A stretch of DNA of 64,000 nucleotides, from assembly GCA_900468285.1 (NCBI GenBank), contig UBTF01000003.1, positions 434,001-498,000 of the forward strand, read 5' to 3'. Source of the stretch: Hyphomicrobiales bacterium. Lineage in GTDB: Bacteria; Pseudomonadota; Alphaproteobacteria; Rhizobiales; Rhizobiaceae. Under the pieces are notes generated by a model. It ran no database searches, was not told the origin of the DNA, and saw only the letters and a program-made list of their open reading frames with translations. Positions within the stretch are counted from its first letter, which is position 1; each line of letters begins with the position of its first letter. The position numbers and the translations under genes are program-made. This document shows, piece by piece, positions 1-8,228 of the stretch.

Positions 1-913
1 CCGCGTCGAAACGGCTCATGCTGTCCTGCAGCGTTTGCGCCACCTGCATCAGGCAGCGGTCGCCTTCCTGATGGCCATAGAAGTCGTTATACTTTTTGAA
101 GAAATCGACATCGATGAGGAAGACTGCGAAGTTCCGCTCTTTCTCGGTCCATTCGTCCCACAAATGCCGCAGGCGACCGTCGATTGCCCTTCGATTTTCA
201 AGGCCGGTCAAAGGGTCGGTGTTGGACAGCCGCAGCAAGGCCACGCCGCGCTCTTCCGCCTGGCGTTGTTGCACCTTCGCCTCGATCGCGTTGAGGAACA
301 CGTGATAGCGTTCACGGTTCAGTCTAAAGTTTACATAGCTGGTGAAGACAAAGCACGAGAAATAGAAGGTGCCGAAGGCGATCTGATAATAGATGTCCTG
401 GTGGAAATAGCTGAGCGCCACGAAATAGGTCAGCAAGACCAGGCTGGACGTAAATATGGACAGGCTGAAATTGAAGGTGAAAAACAGGTTGGCGCCCATC
501 ATGAACATCGCGCCGAACACCATGTAATAGGACATGTTGGTGGCATAGGATGTCATCATTGCCGGCATGAGCCAGCCGACATAACTGCATATCAATGCCG
601 TGGCACAGGCAATGTCCAACTGGTTCGTTTTGGCACCAGCCCGGATTTGCATTTCCAGTGTCAGAAGGGCGCAGATACTGACGACAAACCGCGCGAACAT
701 CGTGTGTGGTGCAACATCCGGCACCAGCAAAATATCCATCAGCGAAAACATCAGGTAGATGGGGACCGCCAGCCATAAGCCTTGCCTTATGGCTTTGCGT
801 CGCTGGACGTCAGCCTCTTCCAGGAAAAGAGTCCGCAAAGCGTCCTTGGATCGCTGCGGCGACGCTTCCTGATGCAAGTCAAGTCCTGCCGTATCTGCTA
901 AAGTGTGCGTCAT
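1..913 (-). CDS. Membrane-bound GGDEF diguanylate cyclase, C-terminus cut by the window edge
   Basis: An open frame runs from an ATG at 913 leftwards off the window; 304 codons are visible. Residues about 48-200 hold roughly five to six hydrophobic segments, forming an integral membrane sensor. A GGDEF domain follows: the substrate-side motif SNTDPLTGLENRRAID is clear, then AVFLIDVDFFKKYNDFYGHQEGD, the metal-binding and helix region typical of active diguanylate cyclases. The GGDEF/GGEEF signature itself lies beyond the left edge, so activity cannot be confirmed here. The expected role is to make c-di-GMP from two GTP in response to a membrane or periplasmic cue. Three copies of TTGCAA lie just upstream (929-1037). 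The domain call is certain; the signal is unknown. Confidence 0.88.
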   Translation of the reverse strand, partial: MTHTLADTAGLDLHQEASPQRSKDALRTLFLEEADVQRRKAIRQGLWLAVPIYLMFSLMDILLVPDVAPHTMFARFVVSICALLTLEMQIRAGAKTNQLDIACATALICSYVGWLMPAMMTSYATNMSYYMVFGAMFMMGANLFFTFNFSLSIFTSSLVLLTYFVALSYFHQDIYYQIAFGTFYFSCFVFTSYVNFRLNRERYHVFLNAIEAKVQQRQAEERGVALLRLSNTDPLTGLENRRAIDGRLRHLWDEWTEKERNFAVFLIDVDFFKKYNDFYGHQEGDRCLMQVAQTLQDSMSRFDA

Positions 914-928
914 GCACTTTTCCATAGG

Positions 929-945
929 TTGCAATAATGTTGCAA
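929..945. promoter_or_regulatory. Dyad TTGCAA-N5-TTGCAA upstream of the GGDEF gene
   Basis: TTGCAATAATGTTGCAA forms an inverted repeat 16 bases ahead of the ATG at 913 (minus strand). A third TTGCAA occurs at 1032-1037 in the same divergent intergenic region. Position and symmetry suit an operator for the GGDEF gene. No regulator is assigned. Confidence 0.35.
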
Positions 946-1186
946 GTTTATCGGATCGAGACTTGCAGAAGTTATTGCTAAATTCTGCTGTTTTACTCCC
1001 GGTTCTCTCATCGGTCTGACTCAAGTTCAGGTTGCAATCATGGTAACAATATAAGCATTCCTATTAAGTTTCTTTAAATCGCCGAAAAACTACAACTGAC
1101 TTTAGATTTACCTTAATAAAAGGTTTTCGAAAAAAGCATGTTTTCACGGCTTTTCGTAGATTGACTCCTGCACTCGTCGCAGATGA

Positions 1187-1214
1187 ATTAACACAAAGTT
1201 AACATAGTGTTAAT
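1187..1214. promoter_or_regulatory. Near-palindromic 28-bp dyad directly before the methyltransferase ribosome site
   Basis: Outer arms ATTAACAC (1187-1194) and GTGTTAAT (1207-1214) are perfect inverted repeats. They flank a central GTTAAC palindrome (1198-1203) with 3-base spacers on each side. The element ends two bases before the AGGAG ribosome site of the gene at 1227, so a bound protein would block transcription or translation start. The symmetry is seen directly; the operator role is inferred. Confidence 0.5.
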
Positions 1215-1226
1215 CAGGAGCCATAT

Positions 1227-2273
1227 ATGTCACAACTTGCTACTGCAAACTTTGACGGTGAAAGTCTCATTACCCCAGAGACTATCTCGGACGAAATATT
1301 CGACACAAGAGCGAGCAATTTTGAAGAGAAATTTTTGCTTGCGCAGGCAGACGTCTCGCTGGTTCTCAATTTGGCACATCAGCAATTCGTAAACGGCAGG
1401 GCGCCGCAGGATATCATCCATAACGTTGCTGGCCAGCTCCATTTTCTCAGAGAGAAATACCACTCAGGAGTGTGGCGGGAGATCATTCCTATAATTCAGG
1501 ACCATGAGGTCTCGGACTACTTCCTGCAGGACCCCTTCACGCTGTGGTCTTTCGAGAAGCCTCGCGGATACTCGGGCGATGCGCAATTGCTAGATTTCAT
1601 CTATGGTCACGAGAATGTTCAGGATCGTATCGCTGCCGCATCGCCACTTGGTATGGCACTGTATGAATACACGAAGGATGCTTCATCCTCGGTGGCCGTG
1701 CGGGAGCGCCGCGACATATTGACGAAACATGTCGATCAGATCGCAGCTTCCGTCGGGAATGACGCAGAAATTCTGACCATCGCAGCCGGGCATCTGCGCG
1801 AGGCAAATCGTTCTGTTGCGCTGGCCGGGGGCAAGATCAGGCGTTGGGTTGCTCTTGATCAGGACCCTCTGAGCGTCGGCGCCATCACACGCGACTTTGC
1901 CGGCACCTGCATCGAGGCCGTCGATGGCTCGGTGCGTGGCATTCTGTCTGGTCGCCAGCAGCTTGGCACGTTCGATTTTGTCTATGCTGCAGGTCTGTAT
2001 GACTATCTGGTCGACAAGGTCTCGATCAAGCTGACCCAGCGTTGCATGGACATGCTCAAGCCCGGCGGTACTTTCCTCTTTGCCAATTTCTCGCAGGATA
2101 TCGGCGTTGACGGCTACATGGAATCCTTCATGAACTGGGCTCTGTTGCTGCGCACTGAGGAAGACATGTGGCGCATCATCAATGCCAGCATCGATCCGGA
2201 AGCGTTTGAGGCCGAGGTCTTCTTCGGCGAGAACCGCAACATCGTCTATGGCGTCATTCGCAAAAAGGCGTGA
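1227..2273 (+). CDS. Class I SAM-dependent methyltransferase family protein
   Basis: 348 residues, with AGGAG 7 bases before the ATG. The N-terminal 120 residues include a conserved-looking YSGDAQLLDFIYG block. The C-terminal half carries a Rossmann SAM-binding region: ILTIAAGHLREA as motif I, WVALDQDP as the acidic end of strand 2, and FDFVYAAGLYDYL as motif IV, then MLKPGGTFLFANF. This architecture fits a class I methyltransferase. From memory, some relatives are annotated as 3-hydroxypalmitate methyl ester (PhcB-like) synthases, but I cannot show that this one makes a fatty-acid methyl ester signal. It stands alone behind a strong dyad at 1187-1214. Substrate unknown. Confidence 0.7.
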   Translation: MSQLATANFDGESLITPETISDEIFDTRASNFEEKFLLAQADVSLVLNLAHQQFVNGRAPQDIIHNVAGQLHFLREKYHSGVWREIIPIIQDHEVSDYFLQDPFTLWSFEKPRGYSGDAQLLDFIYGHENVQDRIAAASPLGMALYEYTKDASSSVAVRERRDILTKHVDQIAASVGNDAEILTIAAGHLREANRSVALAGGKIRRWVALDQDPLSVGAITRDFAGTCIEAVDGSVRGILSGRQQLGTFDFVYAAGLYDYLVDKVSIKLTQRCMDMLKPGGTFLFANFSQDIGVDGYMESFMNWALLLRTEEDMWRIINASIDPEAFEAEVFFGENRNIVYGVIRKKA

Positions 2274-2400
2274 CGTCCTTTACGCAGACGTCGCGCCGCC
2301 TCTGATGGCGGCGTGACGGCGACCGGTTAAATCGCGATTCCCATGACGCTCGAAACACTCTAAGGAAACTTGGGAGATAGCATGGCTTTGGAGCGCGGAC

Positions 2401-3222
2401 ATGGAAAACAAGCGTTATTATTCTGACTTTGGCGGCCTTCCTGGCCAAACTGAACTTCTATCCAGCAAGGCGACCTTTATGACCGCCTATGCCGTCATAC
2501 CAAAGCGGGTCATGTCCGACATCGTGACCAGTGTTCTGCCACACTGGCGCGAAACGCGAGCCTGGATCATTTCGCGCCCGATGACCGGTTTTTCAGAAAC
2601 ATTTGCCCAATATGTCATGGAAGTTCTACCCGGTGGAGGAAGTGACAGGCCGGAACCGGACGCGCGTGCGCAAGCCGCCATTTTCGTCGTCGACGGCGAG
2701 ATGAGTATCGAACACGCGGGCAAGCGCCATGCGCTGCGGGCCGGTTCATTTGCCTATATTCCTGCGGGCGAGGCCTGGAGCCTTCGCGGCGAAGGTACGG
2801 TACCGGCCAAGTTTCATTGGGTGCGCAAGGTTTTCGATGTCGTTGACGGCCTTGAGTTGCCCCCGGCGATTTTCACGCATGAGGATGAGCATGAATTGTC
2901 AGCCATGCCCGACACGGACGGAAAATGGGCAACGACGCGTTTCATAGACCCGGCGGATGAACGCTATGACATGCATCTTAATATCGTTACCTTCGAGCCT
3001 GGCGCGACAATCCCTTTCATGGAAACCCACGTGATGGAGCACGGGCTTTTTGTGTTGGAAGGCAAAGCGGTCTATCGTTTGAACAATGATTGGGTTGAAG
3101 TTGAAGCGGGTGACTTCATGTGGCTTCGCGCCTTCTGCCCGCAGGCATGTTACGCAGGCGGGCCCGGCCGCTTCCGGTATCTGCTTTACAAGGATGTCAA
3201 TCGTCACGTCAAATTGTGGTGA
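2401..3222 (+). CDS. (S)-ureidoglycine aminohydrolase-like bicupin
   Basis: 273 residues with two cupin domains: residues about 75-135 (AAIFVVDGEMSIEHAG, then AGSFAYIPAGEAW) and about 195-265 (TIPFMETHVMEHGLFVLEGKA, then EAGDFMWLRAFCPQACYA). The second cupin contains the E, H, H and Q positions expected for Mn binding in ureidoglycine aminohydrolases, which release ammonia from (S)-ureidoglycine in purine and allantoin breakdown. No other allantoin gene is next to it. A 14-codon frame (ATG at 2382) with a better ribosome site overlaps this start out of frame. The family assignment is good; the true substrate is less sure without pathway neighbours. Confidence 0.75.
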   Translation: MENKRYYSDFGGLPGQTELLSSKATFMTAYAVIPKRVMSDIVTSVLPHWRETRAWIISRPMTGFSETFAQYVMEVLPGGGSDRPEPDARAQAAIFVVDGEMSIEHAGKRHALRAGSFAYIPAGEAWSLRGEGTVPAKFHWVRKVFDVVDGLELPPAIFTHEDEHELSAMPDTDGKWATTRFIDPADERYDMHLNIVTFEPGATIPFMETHVMEHGLFVLEGKAVYRLNNDWVEVEAGDFMWLRAFCPQACYAGGPGRFRYLLYKDVNRHVKLW

Positions 3223-3370
3223 CCAGGCCTCTAGACGCCCCAAATTGCTGTCCACTCCGGGCGGAAGTTAGCGAAATCTTTAATTCGGGGAGTGAGGTTG
3301 TCGGCCATAGGTTTGCGCGAATAACCGCGCGCAAACAATCTTCCAGGACCGCTTAGCGGAGATCGACACT

Positions 3371-4822
3371 ATGCCTGAAACTTTCGAAGCAGATGTTTTC
3401 AACCTCGCGCCCGTGGCAATGTGGATCGAAGATTTTTCCGGCGTGAAGCGACAGTTCGATATCTGGCGCGGACAGGGCATTACCGATATCCGAAGTTATC
3501 TGCGCGAAGACCTTTCCCGTGTGCAGGAATGTTCGCAGAAAATACAGGTTCTCAGCGTAAACGAAAAAACTCTCGAACTCTTCGCTGCCCGGGATTTTGA
3601 CCATCTGCTCTCGAATATGGATCGCATATTTCGTGATGATATGCTGGAAGGCCATATCACCGAACTGGAAGCACTGTGGGAGGGTAAGGCTCGCTTTTCC
3701 AGCCATGCGGTCAACTATTCCCTAAGTGGCAAGCGCCTCGACATTCAGCTGCGCGGCGTCATCCTGCCCGGCCATGAGGAGACCTTCGAGCGTATCCTCA
3801 TTACCACTGAAGATGTCACGGAACGCGAAGAGGCGAGAAGGCTTGAGCATAGCAACCGCCGATATGCCGAGAGCATGTTCAAACATTCCCCGGTGTCGCT
3901 GTGGGTCGAGGACTTCAGCCGTATCAAACGGATGATCGATGACCTTAAGGACGGTGGCATCGTCGACTTCCGGGTCTTTATGGATGTTCACCCCGAATTC
4001 GTGCACCAATGCATGAGCGAAATCCGGGTGATTGAGGTCAACAAGGCGACCCTCGATCTCTTTTGTTCTCCCGATGAGCAAACCTTGCTGCGACGGCTGC
4101 GTGATGTCTTCCGCGATGAAATGGACAAGCCATTTCGCGAACAACTGATCGATCTCTGGAACGGAAATCTTTTCCATCAGCGTGAGGTCATCAACTACGC
4201 CCTCGACGGGACAGAACGTCACGTCCTTTTGCAATTCTCCGTCTTTCCGGGCCACGAGCAGGACTGGTCGCTCGTGCAGGTCGCGCTAACGGACATCACG
4301 GCGCGCAAGAAGGCCGAGGCGTATCTCGAATATCTGGGCAAGCATGATGTTTTGACCAAGCTTTATAACAGAGCATTCTATACCGATGAGTTGAACCGGC
4401 TTGAGCGCAAGAGCCTGCGACCCGTCTCCGCGATCATCATCGATTTAAACGGCCTGAAAGTTGCCAACGATACGCTTGGCCACGATGCGGGCGACAAGTT
4501 GTTGCGGCGGCTTGGAGAGGTTCTCAACGGCGTGGTGGCCTCGCCCAACAGCGCGGCGCGGATCGGCGGTGATGAATTTGCTATTTTGATGCCTGGCGCT
4601 GACAAACAGGTGGCCGCCAATCTGGTGGAAACCATCTACGAACTGTTGAAGATCAACAACCAGTTCTATTCAGCGTCGCCACTCGGGATTTCTATCGGTG
4701 TGGCAACCAGTGAGCCGGGAGAAACACTGGAGGCGATGGTGCGCAGGGCGGACATGAGCATGTATGAGGTGAAAAAGGCGCACTACGCCGAAGCTTCTTT
4801 AAAAGCGATGCCCACCGGTTAG
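3371..4822 (+). CDS. Cytosolic PAS-PAS-GGDEF diguanylate cyclase with duplicated sensor domain
   Basis: 483 residues, no membrane segment. Two homologous sensor units, about residues 5-150 and 170-310, share the pattern HSPVSLWVEDFSRIKR/LAPVAMWIEDFSGVKR, then VNxxTLxLF and LPGHEE/FPGHEQ, so they come from an internal duplication of one PAS-like domain. A GGDEF domain follows (HDVLTKLYNRAFYTDEL; ARIGGDEFAIL near residue 398). The catalytic GGDEF motif is intact. The inhibitory RxxD site five residues upstream is degenerate (ASPN), so product inhibition through that site is unlikely. It should make c-di-GMP under control of ligands or redox state at the PAS pair. It is monocistronic and ends in a perfect hairpin. 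Confidence 0.88.
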   Translation: MPETFEADVFNLAPVAMWIEDFSGVKRQFDIWRGQGITDIRSYLREDLSRVQECSQKIQVLSVNEKTLELFAARDFDHLLSNMDRIFRDDMLEGHITELEALWEGKARFSSHAVNYSLSGKRLDIQLRGVILPGHEETFERILITTEDVTEREEARRLEHSNRRYAESMFKHSPVSLWVEDFSRIKRMIDDLKDGGIVDFRVFMDVHPEFVHQCMSEIRVIEVNKATLDLFCSPDEQTLLRRLRDVFRDEMDKPFREQLIDLWNGNLFHQREVINYALDGTERHVLLQFSVFPGHEQDWSLVQVALTDITARKKAEAYLEYLGKHDVLTKLYNRAFYTDELNRLERKSLRPVSAIIIDLNGLKVANDTLGHDAGDKLLRRLGEVLNGVVASPNSAARIGGDEFAILMPGADKQVAANLVETIYELLKINNQFYSASPLGISIGVATSEPGETLEAMVRRADMSMYEVKKAHYAEASLKAMPTG

Positions 4823-4831
4823 GTGGGCATC
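4807..4831. terminator. Perfect 10-bp hairpin between convergent genes, probable terminator
   Basis: GATGCCCACC, loop GGTTA, GGTGGGCATC. It overlaps the stop codon of the GGDEF gene. Read on the minus strand it is followed by GCTTTT, so it best fits termination of the GH16 gene that ends at 4862, and may also stop plus-strand transcripts. Confidence 0.6.
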
Positions 4832-4861
4832 TGAGAAGCTGAGAAAAGCCCTGCCTAATTG

Positions 4862-6298
4862 TCAGACCAGCAGGTTATCCGCAGGAGCTTGCTGGCTTAA
4901 TGCCGCGACATCCGGGTCGTTGATCGAGTAGGCATGGATGTAATCGATTTTCATCTCGGAACCATTTGGCAGCCCATTTGCAGGCGTGCCCGCTATGCCG
5001 CCTACAGCAAGGTTGACGATCATATACATGGGATCATGCATGTCTGCAGGCGTGTCGATCTGTGCTATCGCGACGTCGTCGAAATACCAGGTAATATGGT
5101 CTGCCTCCCAGAGAAGCCCGTATTTGTGGAATCCCTCGGTGCTTGAGACGTTGACGTTGTTGATGCTGGAGGTTTGCTGACCGGTTGCGTTCGAGTGCGC
5201 CGAAAGGATCAGCGAGTTTGGATTCTGACCACGCATCTCGATGACATCGAGCTCCGGCGGCCATGTTCCATCCGTGGGCAGCAGCCAGAAGGCCGGCCAG
5301 GTGCCCTGATCGCTGGGCATATCGGCGCGAATTTCGAAGTAGCCATAGGTCTGGGAAAAGGATGCATGCGTGGTGAGCATACCGGACGTATAGTCATAGC
5401 CATTGACGGCGTCCGAGATCGAATCCGGGGTAGGGGCAGCCTTGATGGTCAGTACGCCGTTCTGTACGGAGAACGGATTGACTGACGAGGTGGGCTGATA
5501 GGCAGGGTTTATGTACCACTGTTGTTCGGAGTTGGAATGAAGGCTACCGCCCTCGTTTCCGGCCCACCAGAACTTCGGTTCCCATACGCCGGTCTGGCCG
5601 TTGCGCAGCGACAGGGAGTTGAACTCATCCGAAAAAGTTGAGGTGAGTTGAGACCGATCGAGCGATAGCCGAAACTGATCAGCGTTCAGGTCGTCCGCCG
5701 TCGTGTTTGCCAGCACGACACTTTCGCCATTGTCGAAGTTCAGCCATAGATCAGCGCCCTTCTGGGTGGACGCAGATATCAGATTGTCGAACGACGTGAC
5801 GCCGTAACCATCGAGCCGAATGATGTCGTCGGAACCGAAATCCGTGACGAGATCCGTACCGTTACCCTTGGCGAAGACAAAAGTATCTGCCCCGCCCGCG
5901 CCGGTCAGCACGTCATTGCCCGCGCCGCCGTCTATCGTCTGCTTGCCGGACCCGCCGCTGATGATGTTGTCGATGGAATTTCCGAAGGCGTTTCGCCCGT
6001 CACCGGTGACGATGAGGTTCTCAAAATTGTCAGGAAGCGTGTAGCCCATCCATGTGTTGATGGTATCGACACCTTCGCCAGCCGACTCGGCTGCGCGATT
6101 GATGGTGGAATAGAGATAGTAAATGTCATCTCCGGTGCCGCCGCGCATGGTGACATTGACGCTGCTGTCCCCCCACATGGAGTCGTTTTTGGCGGTTCCA
6201 TATAGGTTTGGTCCGGAGCCTGTTGCGGAGAAAAACCCGGTGGACGTATCGCTGTAATAAAGCGGTTTGCCGAGTGCATTCAAGATTGATCTTGCCAT
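4862..6298 (-). CDS. Secreted GH16 beta-glucanase with N-terminal RTX calcium-binding repeats (ExsH/ExoK/PlyA-type)
   Basis: 478 residues from the ATG at 6298, chosen because GGGGGA sits 7 bases upstream; a longer open frame to 6421 lacks such a site. Residues about 40-150 contain RTX nonapeptides (GGTGDDIYY, GGAGNDVLTGAGGADTFVF). The C-terminal 260 residues form a GH16 jelly-roll with the catalytic ExDxxE motif ELDVIEM (about residue 350). No signal peptide is visible, as expected for type I secretion. Rhizobial relatives are exported by PrsD/PrsE and cut exopolysaccharide such as succinoglycan, with the GH16 Glu pair as nucleophile and acid/base. A PrsE/PrsD-like pair lies at the right end of this window, and exoYFQ at 43-46 kb. 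The exact polymer cut is inferred. Confidence 0.88.
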   Translation of the reverse strand: MARSILNALGKPLYYSDTSTGFFSATGSGPNLYGTAKNDSMWGDSSVNVTMRGGTGDDIYYLYSTINRAAESAGEGVDTINTWMGYTLPDNFENLIVTGDGRNAFGNSIDNIISGGSGKQTIDGGAGNDVLTGAGGADTFVFAKGNGTDLVTDFGSDDIIRLDGYGVTSFDNLISASTQKGADLWLNFDNGESVVLANTTADDLNADQFRLSLDRSQLTSTFSDEFNSLSLRNGQTGVWEPKFWWAGNEGGSLHSNSEQQWYINPAYQPTSSVNPFSVQNGVLTIKAAPTPDSISDAVNGYDYTSGMLTTHASFSQTYGYFEIRADMPSDQGTWPAFWLLPTDGTWPPELDVIEMRGQNPNSLILSAHSNATGQQTSSINNVNVSSTEGFHKYGLLWEADHITWYFDDVAIAQIDTPADMHDPMYMIVNLAVGGIAGTPANGLPNGSEMKIDYIHAYSINDPDVAALSQQAPADNLLV

Positions 6299-6443
6299 CG
6301 AATTTCCCCCGTTGACACTGCCATCCAAGACATTTGCTGGTGCCAATACTGTACCAGCGAAGCCCGTGATGTTTGTGTCGAAAATGAGATAAATGTGGTC
6401 GCGGCACCTGTGAAAAATCAAGGGTTAGAGCCGTGGTCAAACA

Positions 6444-7937
6444 TTAGCCAACGGATGGTGTGGACAGTAACCACAGGCCGAAAACCGTGTAGATGACCAT
6501 CGCGACCGCAAGAAAAATCTGTGACCGTGCGGCCACTTTTGAGCTGCGAAAGACGTCCGCGGCGATCCCGTGTGCGACGACAATGCCCGCGACATGTCCC
6601 ATCACGATGATGAGTGTTTGTGCAGTCCAGATGATGCGAACACCTTCCAGATTCTGCAGGAAGGACGCTGTGACATGCATGTCGACGGTGCCGAAGAGGT
6701 CCCAGCCAAGCGCAAAGGGATCTGAGATCACGACCATCAGATACTGGCCGTTGATCAGGAGTTGCGTGAGGTAATGCGCGCAGTGGAACGCAATGGAAAT
6801 AGGCACGATCGAATAGACGAGGCGACCGGCAAGGTCCTGGAGCTCATTCCAACCCTTGCCCGCAAGGTGCAAGCCTGCGGCAACGCTGAGGTAGAAGACC
6901 AGCATCAACACGATGGGAGTGATGAGCAGGCCAAATGAATTGGCAATCATCACGCCGCTTCGTCCGGGAAATTCAAGCGGGTTGACATCGATGAAACCGA
7001 GCCAGGTGAATGTCTCGGAAAATCCGTCGAATGTTGCGGTGCCAAGTGTGAGCAGAATGAAAATCGTGCCAGACAGCGGAAGCGTTTCGGCACCGAGACA
7101 TCTGGCACCGGGCCAACCGATCGAATAGCTTTTGCGGGGCCCATCAGTCGTGATGCTAAAGACTGAGAACAAGCCAATCATCCGAAAGAAGATGGAAAAC
7201 GGCTCGCCGACGCGCATCCATGCCCGCTCACCGAAAACGATCATCGCTGCAAAGTTGAACGCCCAGTAGCTCGAAACCGCCATTGCCAGCCGGGTCGGGT
7301 CCTCCGGCGCAATCGAGACAAGCTCGAACCATGCAAAACCCGAGAACTGGAGAATGGCGGGAACGTAGCCGATGGCCGATGGCAACGCTATGATCGGCTC
7401 GCGGCCCACCGCTGTTCCCGACACCCTGCGGAGTGCCGAAAGGACACCGGTCCACGGGTTGAGCCATGGCCAGAGATTGCCGAGGATTGCCTGCAACATC
7501 GTCAACCCGACCCAGCCAACCGTCCAGATCAAAAGCGGCAGCGGGTTGCTCAAGGGATCATCGACCGAGAGAAATCCGGCCACCACGCTTACGCCAAGAA
7601 TGACGAATGATAAAAGGCTGAGAGGCGCCTTTGGGACACTGAGGGCTTGCGCCACCGAGAATGTCTTTCGCGGCAGCTTGGCAAACCAGCGCGTTGGAGC
7701 GACCGTCAAAAGCAGGAAGGAAAGAAGGACGGCCAGTCCTCCACCGGCGAGATAGAAGTGTGTTGGAAGGAGCATGATCAATCCACGCTCTGCGCCGTGG
7801 GCAAAGGCCTGCGTGCTACCTGCAGATGTTGCGATAAGCAACGTCAAGTATCCAAAATTGCGGGGCGCGAAGCAACGTCGCTGAAATGTCGCTTTTATGC
7901 GAAAAATTAGTGGCGTTTGCGACGTTTTCTCTCCCAT
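6444..7937 (-). CDS. Large multipass inner-membrane protein of unknown function
   Basis: 497 residues, ATG with AGGGA close upstream. An N-terminal hydrophobic stretch ends in TQAFAHGA, resembling a signal peptide cleavage site. About eleven to twelve further hydrophobic segments follow, rich in W, F and P, with several His in or next to membrane segments (PTHFYLAGG, AFHCAHYLTQ, IVMGHVAGIVVAHG). His placed this way could bind metal or haem, which is inference only. I do not recognise the family with confidence. It lies 145 bases upstream of the GH16 gene on the same strand, but no functional link is evident. Confidence 0.6.
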   Translation of the reverse strand: MGEKTSQTPLIFRIKATFQRRCFAPRNFGYLTLLIATSAGSTQAFAHGAERGLIMLLPTHFYLAGGGLAVLLSFLLLTVAPTRWFAKLPRKTFSVAQALSVPKAPLSLLSFVILGVSVVAGFLSVDDPLSNPLPLLIWTVGWVGLTMLQAILGNLWPWLNPWTGVLSALRRVSGTAVGREPIIALPSAIGYVPAILQFSGFAWFELVSIAPEDPTRLAMAVSSYWAFNFAAMIVFGERAWMRVGEPFSIFFRMIGLFSVFSITTDGPRKSYSIGWPGARCLGAETLPLSGTIFILLTLGTATFDGFSETFTWLGFIDVNPLEFPGRSGVMIANSFGLLITPIVLMLVFYLSVAAGLHLAGKGWNELQDLAGRLVYSIVPISIAFHCAHYLTQLLINGQYLMVVISDPFALGWDLFGTVDMHVTASFLQNLEGVRIIWTAQTLIIVMGHVAGIVVAHGIAADVFRSSKVAARSQIFLAVAMVIYTVFGLWLLSTPSVG

Positions 7938-8228
7938 TTTTCCCTGTACCCTCCAAAATTCAACAAAGAAATCGGATCAAAAAGTTCTCTATATTAAAAA
8001 TTCTATAATCGTAATTTCGAGAGATCTACGCAATCTCGATTTTAAATCACATGGTCAAAGATTTGGCCCGTAGATCTGTCTCCACTATTTTTTCGTTTTC
8101 TGTTGTTCACGTATTTACGCAAAGATCAATGCACGGCATAAAACGCCCTCTGGATTCTGGCTGGCGCAGTTGGTGTCAAGGGTGCTGTGCAGCATATTTG
8201 GGCATGATGTCCATAAGTGGGGGATGAA

